Shown one piece after another: positions 6,173-13,245 of a DNA stretch of 13,947 bases. Where the stretch lies: assembly GCA_035557095.1 (NCBI GenBank), contig DATMEB010000140.1, positions 1-13,947 on the forward strand, written 5' to 3'. The position numbers were made by a program, and so were the translations under genes. The notes under the pieces are model-generated. The model was not told the origin of the DNA and ran no database searches. It saw only the letters and a list, made by a program, of their open reading frames with translations. This DNA is from JALZDI01 sp035557095 (GTDB taxonomy: Bacteria > Actinomycetota > Actinomycetes > Propionibacteriales > Nocardioidaceae). Every line of letters starts with the position of its first letter. Position 1 is the stretch's first letter.

Positions 6173-7341
6173 CGACCAAGCATAGGCCCGCTGCGCTCGC
6201 GGGCCGCTCCGGCGAGCAGGAACACCAGCGAGCACACCGCGGCCACGACCAGCAGCGCGAGGTCGAGCCCGACCCGTTCGGCGAAGAGCCCGATCGTCGG
6301 TGCGCCCGCGAGGAAGCCCGCGTACCCGATCGTCGACACCACGCCGATCGCGTGCGGTCCGCGTCCGGGAATCTCCCCGGCCGCGGACATCGCTGCCGGG
6401 AACACCACCGCGAGGCCGAGACCCCACAGCATGCCGCCGGCGACCGCCGCGACGAGGCTCGGCACGAGGGCCACCAGCAGCACACCGCTGACCGCGGTGG
6501 CCCCGGACATCCGCAGCACCGGCGTGCGCCCGAGGCGACGGATCAGCGCGCCGCCGCCGAGACGGCCGACGGTCATCGCCACGTTGAACGCGGCGAACGT
6601 GAGCGCACCCACGGCCTGCTGCGCCCCGCGCTCGTCGACCAGCACCAGCGCGAGCCAGTCGTTGGCCGCACCCTCGCCGAGGGCCGTGGAGAACGTCAGC
6701 AGGCCGAGCAGGATCTCCACCCCGGTCATGCGCGACCGGCCCTGCCGTCGCGCCTCGGCACGGCTGGTGCCCTCGGACGGTGCGTCGGCGGCGTCGGGTG
6801 CGAACCGGCGTACAGACAGCAGCAGCACCACGACGGCCAGCGCGCAGACGGTGGGGAACTGCACACTCACCGGCAGGTCCGCGCCGGCCGCCGCGGCGCC
6901 GGTGAGAGCGCCGAGGACGGTGCCCGCCGAGAACCCGGCGTGCAGCTTGGGCATCAGCACGCGGCGGCGGCGATGTTCGAGCGTGTTTCCCTGCACGTTC
7001 ATCGACACGTCCCACACACCCATGCAGAGGCCGACGGTGAACAGGGCGACGGTGAGCGCGTCGGGTGTCCGGACGAAAGCGAGCGCGGCCCAGGCGCAGA
7101 TGTTCAGCAGCCCGCTGACCAGCACCACCGTCGCGCTGCCGAACCGGGTGGTCAGCCGCGCGGTCCAGGGCATCGCCACGATCGAGCCGATGCCGACCGC
7201 GACCAGCGCGAGCCCGAGCCGCGCCGTGGAGGCGCCGACCTGGTCGCGCAGCGCGGGGACCCGGGAGAAGACCTGCGCCATCAGGAACCCGTTCAGCGCG
7301 AACACCAGCACCAGTGCCCGCACGCTCCCTGTCGCGCTCAT
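6169..7341 (-). CDS. MFS transporter, YbjJ-like
   Basis: This is a 390-residue major facilitator superfamily protein of normal length, with about 12 hydrophobic segments in two halves joined by a charged cytoplasmic loop (about residues 178-206, rich in Asp, Arg, Ala). Several stretches resemble E. coli YbjJ as I remember it: the cytoplasmic loop-2 motif with ARLTTRFG (61-68), MGVWDVSMNVQG (107-118), HAGFSAGTVLGA (134-145), GEGAANDWLALVLVD (222-236), MTVGRLGGGALIRRLGR (256-272) and VVSTIGYAGFLAGAPTIG (334-351). The substrate of this family is not established; sugars or small organic compounds are possible. ATG 7341-7339 is chosen because hydrophobic segment 1 starts right after it. There is no ribosome binding site, and a -10-like hexamer lies 6 nt upstream. 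It is divergent from dgt and coupled to the small peptide gene downstream. Confidence 0.88.
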   Translation of the reverse strand: MSATGSVRALVLVFALNGFLMAQVFSRVPALRDQVGASTARLGLALVAVGIGSIVAMPWTARLTTRFGSATVVLVSGLLNICAWAALAFVRTPDALTVALFTVGLCMGVWDVSMNVQGNTLEHRRRRVLMPKLHAGFSAGTVLGALTGAAAAGADLPVSVQFPTVCALAVVVLLLSVRRFAPDAADAPSEGTSRAEARRQGRSRMTGVEILLGLLTFSTALGEGAANDWLALVLVDERGAQQAVGALTFAAFNVAMTVGRLGGGALIRRLGRTPVLRMSGATAVSGVLLVALVPSLVAAVAGGMLWGLGLAVVFPAAMSAAGEIPGRGPHAIGVVSTIGYAGFLAGAPTIGLFAERVGLDLALLVVAAVCSLVFLLAGAARERSGPMLGR

Positions 7342-7347
7342 GGGACC

Positions 7348-7353
7348 ACTTAA
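7348..7353 (-). promoter_or_regulatory. -10-like element for the MFS gene
   Basis: TTAAGT (7353-7348) ends 6 nt before the ATG, and no Shine-Dalgarno sequence is present, which suggests a leaderless transcript. The hexamer departs from TAnnnT at position two, and no -35 is seen. The 93-bp gap to dgt would hold both divergent promoters. Confidence 0.35.
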
Positions 7354-7421
7354 CCGTCCGGGGTGACTGCCGCCGTCACCCGCCTCCCTGTCGGCTGCCG
7401 CCGGTCGCGGGCGATTGCTGC

Positions 7422-7427
7422 GATGAT
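7422..7427 (+). promoter_or_regulatory. -10-like element for dgt; supports the ATG at 7435
   Basis: GATGAT ends 7 nt before ATG 7435; TGCGAT (7419-7424) overlaps it. No Shine-Dalgarno sequence precedes the ATG. The frame is open back to GTG 7363, but the extra residues are not dGTPase-like and would run through this element. Confidence 0.35.
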
Positions 7428-7434
7428 CGGGCCC

Positions 7435-8733
7435 ATGGGCGAAGCGCTGACGGCTGCCGGCTACGGCGCCGACGACGTAGCGCGGCTGGCTGCGGAGCCG
7501 GCCAAGGAGTCGCGCAGCGGGCCGCCTCGCGGCCCGTTCCAGCGCGACCACGCGCGTGTCGTGCACTCCGCGGCGCTGCGCCGGCTGGCGGCGAAGACGC
7601 AAGTGGTGCGACCCGGTAGCGACGACTTCGTGCGCAACCGGCTCACGCACACGCTCGAGGTCGCGCAGATCGGCCGCGAGCTGGCGCGGGCGCTGGGCTG
7701 CGACCCCGACGTCGTCGAGACGGCATGCCTGGCCCACGACCTGGGCCACCCCCCGTTCGGTCACAACGGCGAGCGCGCGCTCAACGACGTCGCCGCCGGT
7801 GTGGGCGGCTTCGAGGGCAACGCGCAGACGTTGCGCATCCTCACCCGGCTCGAGCCCAAGCGGCTGCGGCCCGACGGCAGCAGCGCCGGGCTCAACCTCA
7901 CCCGGGCATCACTGGACGCCGCCACTAAGTACCCCTGGGCGCGTGCGGACGCGCCGGAGCCCGTCGGTGCGCACGCCGACGGCTCCCCGCGGCAGATCCG
8001 CAAGTTCGGGGTCTACGCCGACGACGCCGAGGCGTTCGCGTGGCTGCGCGCCGGCGCGCCGCCTGGCCGTACGTGCCTGGAGGCGCAGGCGATGGACCTC
8101 GCCGACGACATCGCCTACTCCGTGCACGACGTCGAGGACGCGGTCGCCGCCGCCCGGATGGACCTCACCCTGCTCGGCGACGCGTCGGAGCGGCGCGCGG
8201 TGGTCGCGGCCGTCGTCGACTGGTACCTCCCCGGCGCCGCGCCCGAGGCGCTGGAGGCGGCGATCGACCGGTTGCGGGCGACGCCCGGCTGGCCCGACCG
8301 GCGGTACTCCGGCACCCGGGCCGACCAGGCGGCACTGAAGAACCTCACCAGCGAGCTCATCGGGCGGTTCTGCAGCGAGGTCGAGGAGCACACCCTCGCC
8401 GCGCACGGCGACGTGCCGCTGACCCGGTACTCCGCGGACCTCGAGGTCCCGCTGCGCACGCGCGAGGAGATCGCCGTACTCAAGGGCCTGGCTGCGCACT
8501 ACGTGATGCGCACCGGCGACCGCGTCACCCTGCAGGTGCGTCAGCGCGACGTGATCGAGGAGCTCGTGCGGGCGTTGCAGAAGACGGGGGGCGAGGCGCT
8601 GGAGCCGGTTTTCCGGGCCGACCACGACCTTGCGTCCGGCGAGGCTGCGCGGTTACGTGTGATCGTCGACCAGGTGGCGTCGCTGACCGACGCGTCCGCG
8701 TTGGCGTGGCACCAGCAGCTGGTGGGTTCCTAG
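7435..8733 (+). CDS. dgt: Deoxyguanosinetriphosphate triphosphohydrolase-like protein
   Basis: This is an HD-domain enzyme that splits dNTPs (dGTP in the type member) to the deoxynucleoside and inorganic triphosphate, lowering dNTP pools in the cytoplasm. It has 432 residues. The metal site is complete: NRLTHTLEVAQIGREL (68-83) gives His72, ACLAHDLGHPPFGHNGE (97-113) gives His101-Asp102, and MDLADDIAYSVHDVED (220-235) gives the fourth ligand. Other family blocks are RDHARVVHSAALRRLAAKTQV (38-58), GGFEGNAQTLRIL (124-136), RKFGVY (189-194) and LKGLAAHYVM (349-358). The family is homo-oligomeric and often allosterically controlled by dNTPs. Actinobacterial chromosomes often carry dgt close to dnaG, as here with one gene between. 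The flavoprotein gene starts 22 bp after the stop and is probably co-transcribed. Confidence 0.93.
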   Translation: MGEALTAAGYGADDVARLAAEPAKESRSGPPRGPFQRDHARVVHSAALRRLAAKTQVVRPGSDDFVRNRLTHTLEVAQIGRELARALGCDPDVVETACLAHDLGHPPFGHNGERALNDVAAGVGGFEGNAQTLRILTRLEPKRLRPDGSSAGLNLTRASLDAATKYPWARADAPEPVGAHADGSPRQIRKFGVYADDAEAFAWLRAGAPPGRTCLEAQAMDLADDIAYSVHDVEDAVAAARMDLTLLGDASERRAVVAAVVDWYLPGAAPEALEAAIDRLRATPGWPDRRYSGTRADQAALKNLTSELIGRFCSEVEEHTLAAHGDVPLTRYSADLEVPLRTREEIAVLKGLAAHYVMRTGDRVTLQVRQRDVIEELVRALQKTGGEALEPVFRADHDLASGEAARLRVIVDQVASLTDASALAWHQQLVGS

Positions 8734-8755
8734 ACGAGATGGAACGAGGAGAGGC

Positions 8756-9988
8756 ATGAGCGAGCAGCGGTTCGTGATCGTCGGTGGCAGCCTCGCGGGG
8801 GCCAAGGCCGCGGAGGCCCTGCGTACGGAGGGCTTCAGCGGCTCGATCGTGATGCTCGAGGCCGGGCACGACCTGCCCTACGAGCGACCACCGCTGTCCA
8901 AGGGCGCGCTGACCGGCGACGAGTCCTACGACTCCGCGACCCTGCATCCGCAGTCGTGGTACTCCGACAACGACATCGACCTCCGGCTCGGCAACGAGGT
9001 GTGGCGGATCGACCTGTCCGCGCACAACGTCTACGTGCACCTGCAGGACAAGCTGCACTACGACAAGCTGCTGCTGGCCACCGGGTCGCGCGTGCGCACG
9101 ATCGACATTCCCGGCGCGGACGCCGCGGGCGTCCACTACCTGCGCACACTGCAGGACTCCCAGCGGCTGCAGAAGCGGTTCGAGGACCGCCCCGACGTGG
9201 TCGTGGTCGGAGCCGGCTGGATCGGCATGGAGACCGCCGCCGCGGCGCGTGGCTACGGGTGCGCGGTGACCATCGTCGAGCCGCAGCAGACGCCGTTGTA
9301 CAACGTGCTCGGCCCGGAGGTCGGGCAGGTCTACGCCGACCTGCACACCGGCAACGGGGTCGACCTGCGCGTCGGCGAGGGGGTCTCGGAGCTCGTGACC
9401 GAGGACGGTCACGTCACCGGCGTGCGCACCTCCGGCGGTGACGTCGTGGCCGCCGGCATGGTCATCGTCGGCGTGGGGGTGATCCCCAACACCGGGCTCG
9501 CCGAGGAGGCCGGCCTCGAGGTCGACAACGGCGTCCTGTGCGACCAGTCGCTGCGCGCCACCGACCCCGACGTGTACGCCGCCGGCGACATCGCGCGCTG
9601 GTTCAACCCGCTATTCGGGCAGCGGCTTCGGGTCGAGCACTGGGCCAACGCGCAGGACGGCGGGCTGGTCGCGGGGCGTGCGATGCTCGGCCAGGACGTC
9701 GTCTACGACGTCGTGCCGTTCTTCTTCTCCGACCAGTACGACACCGGCATGGAGTACGCCGGCTACGTCCCCCGTGGCGTCGACGCCACCGTGGTCACCC
9801 GCGGTGACGTCGCCGGCCGCGAGTTCATGGCGTTCTGGCTCGACGGCGAGCGGATGCTGGCCGGGATGCACATGAACGTCTGGGACTCCATCGACGCCGT
9901 CCAGGAGCACATCCGCGCCGGTCGCCGGGTCGACGTGGGGCGACTGGCCGACGCCGACGTACCCCTGACCGACGTCGGCATCACCTGA
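8756..9988 (+). CDS. FAD-dependent oxidoreductase, ferredoxin-reductase type
   Basis: This 410-residue flavoprotein belongs to the NAD(P)H:ferredoxin reductase family related to putidaredoxin and rhodocoxin reductases. The first FAD-binding fold reads FVIVGGSLAGAKAAEALR (6-23). PYERPPLSKGAL (41-52), LLLATGS (105-111) and the second Rossmann motif VVVVGAGWIGMETAAAA (148-164, NAD(P)H) follow in order. The second FAD contact is DVYAAGDIA (272-280), and the C-terminal reductase domain begins at PFFFSDQYDTGMEYAGY (321-337). Such enzymes pass electrons to a [2Fe-2S] ferredoxin serving a cytochrome P450 or dioxygenase, but none of these is in the window, so the partner is unknown. The first glycine motif is GGSLAG rather than GGGxAG, a mild variation. 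The start is fixed by AGGAG 4 nt upstream (8747-8751). It lies 22 bp after dgt, probably in one operon. Confidence 0.9.
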   Translation: MSEQRFVIVGGSLAGAKAAEALRTEGFSGSIVMLEAGHDLPYERPPLSKGALTGDESYDSATLHPQSWYSDNDIDLRLGNEVWRIDLSAHNVYVHLQDKLHYDKLLLATGSRVRTIDIPGADAAGVHYLRTLQDSQRLQKRFEDRPDVVVVGAGWIGMETAAAARGYGCAVTIVEPQQTPLYNVLGPEVGQVYADLHTGNGVDLRVGEGVSELVTEDGHVTGVRTSGGDVVAAGMVIVGVGVIPNTGLAEEAGLEVDNGVLCDQSLRATDPDVYAAGDIARWFNPLFGQRLRVEHWANAQDGGLVAGRAMLGQDVVYDVVPFFFSDQYDTGMEYAGYVPRGVDATVVTRGDVAGREFMAFWLDGERMLAGMHMNVWDSIDAVQEHIRAGRRVDVGRLADADVPLTDVGIT

Positions 9989-10073
9989 TCCTGCCGAGAG
10001 CCGGTGTCCCCGGCCCGACCCGTCCCGCAGCCCGCCGGCCCTGCGTAGACTCGCCGGGTGGCCGGCAGGATCA
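9986..10073. repeat. 11-bp perfect inverted repeat around the dnaG start region
   Basis: TGATCCTGCCG (9986-9996, including the flavoprotein stop codon) is the exact reverse complement of CGGCAGGATCA (10063-10073, codons 2-6 of dnaG). The 66 bp between the arms hold the dnaG -10 element and GTG. A smaller stem, GCCGG/CCGGC (10000-10004 with 10010-10014), lies inside and could contribute to termination. Only read-through RNA would contain both arms. An 11-bp match could arise by chance. Confidence 0.35.
10046..10051 (+). promoter_or_regulatory. -10 element of dnaG; leaderless GTG start
   Basis: TAGACT fits TAnnnT fully and ends exactly 6 nt before GTG 10058. There is no Shine-Dalgarno sequence. 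This is the clearest leaderless-type start in the window. Confidence 0.55.
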
Positions 10074-11974
10074 ACGAGGACGACATCGCGCTGGTGCGTG
10101 AACGCGCCCGCATCGACGAGGTCGTCTCCACGCACGTGACGCTGCGCCGCGCCGGCGGAGGCTCGCTCAAGGGGCTGTGCCCGTTCCACGACGAGAAGAC
10201 CCCGTCGTTTCACGTCACGCCCGCGCGCAGCTTCTATCACTGCTTCGGTTGCGGCGAGGGCGGCGACGTCTTCGACTTCGTGATGAAGGTGGAGGGGCTG
10301 GCGTTCACCGACGCGGTCGAGCGCCTGGCCGGCCGAACCGGCGTACACCTGCGCTACACCGAGCCCGACCACCCGGGCACACCGCGCCGCGACCCCGCCC
10401 AGCGCCCCCGGCTGCTGGAGGCGCACCGGCTGGCCGCGGAGTTCTACGCCGCGCAGCTGGTCGAGGCGCCGGAGGCCAAGACCGGCCGGCAGTTCCTCAG
10501 CGACCGCGGGTTCGACCAGGAGGCGGCGCAGACGTTCGGGGTCGGGTTCGCGCCGCGCGGCGGGGACGCCCTCTTCCGGCACCTGCGGCAGAAGGGGTTC
10601 AGCGAGGACGAGCTGGTCACCGGCGGACTGGTCGGCCGCTCCGGGCGTGGTCCGTACGACCGGTTCCGTGGCCGGCTGCTGTGGCCGATCCGCGAGATCA
10701 GCGGCGAGGTCGTCGGCTTCGGCGCCCGGCGGCTGTTCGAGGACGACCGCATCGAGGCGAAGTACCTCAACACGCCGGAGAGCCCGATCTACAAGAAGAG
10801 CCATCTGCTCTACGGCGTAGACCTCGCCCGCAAGGAGATCGCGCGGCGCAAGCAGGCGGTGGTCGTGGAGGGCTACACCGACGTGATGGCGTGCCATCTC
10901 TCCGGGGTCGGCACCGCGGTGGCCACCTGTGGAACGTCCTTCGGCGAGGACCACGGCCGGGTGCTGCGGCGACTGCTGCTTGACCACGAGCAGTTCCGCG
11001 GCGAGATGATCTTCACCTTCGACGGCGACGAGGCCGGGCAGCGCGCCGCGCTGCGCGCCTTCCAGGGCGACCAGCAGTTCGTCGCGCAGACCTACGTCGC
11101 GGTCGAGCCGGGCGGGCTCGACCCGTGCGACCTGAGGCTCGAGCAGGGTGACGCCGCGGTCCGCGAGCTGGTCGCCCGCCGCGTCCCGCTGTACCGCTTC
11201 GTGCTGCGCAACATCCTCACGCGCTACGACCTGGACCGCGCCGACTCCCGGGTCGACGCGATGCGCGAGGCCGCCGGGCTCGTCAGCAGCGTGCGCGACC
11301 GGTCGAAGATCGACGCGTTCGCCCGTGAGCTCGCCGGGATGGTCGGTCTCGACGTCGACGAGGTCCGCGCGGAGGTACGCCGCGAGGAGGGCCGTCGCCG
11401 CCGGCCGCAGCGTCCCGACCGGGCAGAGCACGCTGAGACCACGGTGCCGCAGCAGGAGGGGCGGCCGGCCCGGCGCTCCGAGCCGGAACGCCCCGACCTC
11501 GGCGACCCGAGGTTCAGCGCGGAACGTGAGGCCCTGCAGGTCGTCGTGCAGCACCCCGCTCTCGCGGTCGAAGCGTTCGACGAGCTCGACGACGACGACT
11601 TCACCCACCCGACCCTGTCCGGCGTACGCCGTGCGGTCGAGGCCGCAGGCGGACCCGCCTCGGCCACGTCGGGTGACTGGGTCAACCGGCTGCGTGACAA
11701 GGCCGAGGACGAGCACGTGCAGTCCGCTCTGTCGGCGCTCGCGGTGGCACCGCTGCGCGTACGCGGGGAGCCCGACGCCCGGGTGGCCGCGGCGTGGCTG
11801 GCGCGACCGCAGGAGCTGGCCATGCTGCGCCGCATCGAGCAGCTGAAGTCGAGGCTGCAGCGGACCAACCCGGTCGAGGAGACCACGGAGTACAACCGCA
11901 TGTTCGGGCAGCTCATGGTGCTCGAGCAGCGATGCCGCGAGCTGCGCGAGCGCATCATCGGCGGCGGGCTCTGA
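10058..11974 (+). CDS. dnaG: DNA primase DnaG
   Basis: DnaG synthesises the RNA primers for leading-strand restart and each Okazaki fragment, recruited by the replicative helicase. The protein has 638 residues, usual for actinobacteria. The N-terminal zinc-binding domain shows CPFHDEKTPSFHV (41-53) and YHCFGCGEGGDVFDF (60-74), with ligands Cys41, His44, Cys62 and Cys65. The RNA-polymerase core has RFRGRLLWPI (202-211), VVGFGARRL and KYLNTPESPIYKKSHLLYG (235-253). The TOPRIM fold carries VVVEGYTDVMA (268-278; Glu271) and FTFDGDEAG (319-327; Asp322, Asp324), the metal-binding acids. After a charged linker (about residues 445-475, rich in Arg, Glu, Pro) comes the C-terminal helicase-interaction region, ending with helices typical of the family (TNPVEETTEYNRMFGQLMVLEQR). 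GTG is chosen because the first helix begins at once after it and the -10 lies 6 nt upstream. The sigma gene follows after 162 bp. Confidence 0.97.
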   Translation: MAGRINEDDIALVRERARIDEVVSTHVTLRRAGGGSLKGLCPFHDEKTPSFHVTPARSFYHCFGCGEGGDVFDFVMKVEGLAFTDAVERLAGRTGVHLRYTEPDHPGTPRRDPAQRPRLLEAHRLAAEFYAAQLVEAPEAKTGRQFLSDRGFDQEAAQTFGVGFAPRGGDALFRHLRQKGFSEDELVTGGLVGRSGRGPYDRFRGRLLWPIREISGEVVGFGARRLFEDDRIEAKYLNTPESPIYKKSHLLYGVDLARKEIARRKQAVVVEGYTDVMACHLSGVGTAVATCGTSFGEDHGRVLRRLLLDHEQFRGEMIFTFDGDEAGQRAALRAFQGDQQFVAQTYVAVEPGGLDPCDLRLEQGDAAVRELVARRVPLYRFVLRNILTRYDLDRADSRVDAMREAAGLVSSVRDRSKIDAFARELAGMVGLDVDEVRAEVRREEGRRRRPQRPDRAEHAETTVPQQEGRPARRSEPERPDLGDPRFSAEREALQVVVQHPALAVEAFDELDDDDFTHPTLSGVRRAVEAAGGPASATSGDWVNRLRDKAEDEHVQSALSALAVAPLRVRGEPDARVAAAWLARPQELAMLRRIEQLKSRLQRTNPVEETTEYNRMFGQLMVLEQRCRELRERIIGGGL

Positions 11975-12136
11975 CGCCTCACTTGCGGTCACTCGTACCG
12001 ATTTCGCCCTGACCTGACGGTTTGCCCCGGCTGTCCCCGGCCGGAGTTTCACCATGTTTAGGTAAAACGCTGCGCGGACCTCGGATGCGGCACGACACAC
12101 TGATTCACAGGGGGCACTGAGGGTGAGGGAGTTCGG
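11975..12136 (+). other. dnaG-sigma intergenic region with leader of the sigma gene
   Basis: This 162-bp gap contains an AT-rich island, ACCATGTTTAGGTAAAAC (12051-12068), unlike the surrounding GC-rich sequence, and therefore the likely promoter area of the sigma gene. I could not fit it to a clear primary-sigma, SigF/SigB-type or ECF-type consensus with proper spacing. A weak stem (CCGGC 12027-12031 with GCCGG 12040-12044) lies just before it. GAGGGAG (12125-12131) stands 5 nt before the sigma ATG and is a good ribosome binding site. No tRNA is present. Confidence 0.5.
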
Positions 12137-13216
12137 ATGTCGGCAGCTCTTCAGGGACCGCCGAGCATCGAAGGGTCAAGGCGCCGGTCGGCACGCACGC
12201 AGCCGACCGTCCCGCGACCACAGGTTGCTCGTGTCCCGTCCAACGGTAGCGGCAGATCCCGTGCTAACGGCGCCAACGGGCACAAGTCGACCGTAGCCGC
12301 GGGCGAGACGGGTCTGTCCAGCGACCTGATGCGCGTGTACCTGCACGAGATCGGGCGAATTCCGCTGCTCACCGCAGAGCAGGAGGTCTCGATCGCGCTT
12401 CGGATCGAGGCCGGGCTGCTGGCCGACGAGGCGCTGATGGAGGGTGTCGCGCCGGAGGACGAGGAGGACCTGCGCCTGCTGGTCGCGCTCGGCGAGGATG
12501 CCCGGCAAACTCTGATCCAGTCCAACCTGCGGCTGGTCGTGGCGATGGCCAAGCGCTACACCGGGCACGGTCTGTCGATGCTGGACCTGGTCCAGGAGGG
12601 CAACCTCGGGCTGATGCGGGCGGTCGAGAAGTTCGACTACCAGCGCGGGTTCAAGTTCTCCACGTACGCCACCTGGTGGATCCGGCAGTCCATCTCGCGC
12701 GCGATAGCCGACCAGGGCCGCACGATCCGCATCCCGGTGCACGTTGTCGAGGCCGTGCAGCGCGCCGTACGTCAGCAGCGGCGGATGTTCCAGGAGCTCG
12801 GGCGTCTGCCGACCCTCGACGAGCTCGCCGAGGAGCTCGACGTCACCGTCGAGCGCGCACGCGACCTGCTGCTGTGGGCTGCGGACCCGGTGTCCCTGGA
12901 CAGCGCGGTGGGTGACGGTGCCGACGGTGTCCTCGCCGACCTGGTGTCCGACGACGACGCCACCAGCGTCCTGGAGAGCGTGTCCGACGACTTCATCCGA
13001 GGTGACGTCGCGACCGCACTGGCGTGCCTGGGGGAGCGTGAGCGCTCGATCATCGCGCTGCGCTTCGGGCTGCACGACGGCCAGCCGCGCACGCTCGAGG
13101 AGCTTGGCGCGCTGTTCGGCGTGACCCGCGAGCGCGTACGGCAGATCGAGGTCAAGGCGCTGGAGAAGCTGCGTCGCGACCCACGCGCGGAGATGCTGGT
13201 CGAGTACCTTCGCTGA
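12137..13216 (+). CDS. RNA polymerase sigma-70 factor, group 2 (primary-like)
   Basis: This 359-residue sigma factor directs core RNA polymerase to promoters. After about 60 low-complexity, basic residues (SNGSGRSRANGANGHKST) come region 1.2 (LMRVYLHEIGRIPLLTAEQE, 64-83), the short non-conserved spacer, region 2 (SNLRLVVAMAKRY, 129-141, to LVQEGNLGLMRAVEKFDYQRGFKFSTYATWWIRQSISRAI; 151-190), region 3 (TIRIPVHVVE to TLDELAEEL) and region 4 (ERERSIIALRFGL and the helix-turn-helix TLEELGALFGVTRERVRQIE, 319-338). Regions 2.4 and 4.2 match those of primary sigma factors, so it should read standard TTGACA/TAnnnT promoters. It lacks the long acidic region 1.1 and extended N terminus of the essential sigma, pointing to a group 2 factor like mycobacterial SigB or the streptomycete Hrd paralogues. 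Such factors commonly act in stationary phase or stress. A Shine-Dalgarno sequence 5 nt upstream supports the ATG. I leave the symbol blank because the subgroup cannot be settled by eye. Confidence 0.92.
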   Translation: MSAALQGPPSIEGSRRRSARTQPTVPRPQVARVPSNGSGRSRANGANGHKSTVAAGETGLSSDLMRVYLHEIGRIPLLTAEQEVSIALRIEAGLLADEALMEGVAPEDEEDLRLLVALGEDARQTLIQSNLRLVVAMAKRYTGHGLSMLDLVQEGNLGLMRAVEKFDYQRGFKFSTYATWWIRQSISRAIADQGRTIRIPVHVVEAVQRAVRQQRRMFQELGRLPTLDELAEELDVTVERARDLLLWAADPVSLDSAVGDGADGVLADLVSDDDATSVLESVSDDFIRGDVATALACLGERERSIIALRFGLHDGQPRTLEELGALFGVTRERVRQIEVKALEKLRRDPRAEMLVEYLR

Positions 13217-13233
13217 CGCGCTCCGGCGTACGT

Positions 13234-13239
13234 CATCAT
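13234..13239 (+). promoter_or_regulatory. -10-like element before the 13246 gene
   Basis: CATCAT ends 6 nt before GTG 13246, repeating the spacing seen at dnaG and dusB. It differs from TAnnnT at the first base. GAGGA immediately before the GTG is too close to act as a Shine-Dalgarno sequence. The gene starts only 29 bp after the sigma gene, so read-through transcription is also possible. Confidence 0.35.
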
Positions 13240-13245
13240 GAGGAC

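Noticed and set aside
6163..7366. Plus-strand frames of 396 and 311 codons opposite the MFS gene
   Set aside because: The minus-strand protein has 12 hydrophobic segments and family motifs; the plus-strand frames are low-complexity Arg/His/Gln or Arg/Ser/Pro-rich translations.
7363..7434. N-terminal extension of Dgt to GTG 7363
   Set aside because: The residues are not family-like, and the stretch carries the putative -10 element of dgt.
12041..12072. Stress-sigma (SigF/SigB or ECF) promoter before the sigma gene
   Set aside because: GTTT at 12046-12049 and AGGTA at 12060-12064 are too close together for a SigF-type promoter, and no GGAA/CGTT-type pair at about 16-19 bp is convincing.
9611..12100. 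Long open frame (829 codons) on the minus strand across dnaG
   Set aside because: It lies antisense to a certain gene, mirrors its codon third positions, has no family motifs and is rich in Arg, Ala, Val and Leu as expected for a GC-rich shadow frame.
11975..12136. tRNA gene between dnaG and the sigma gene
   Set aside because: tRNA genes are sometimes found in this area in actinobacteria, but no cloverleaf arms or T-loop GTTCGA motif can be found here.
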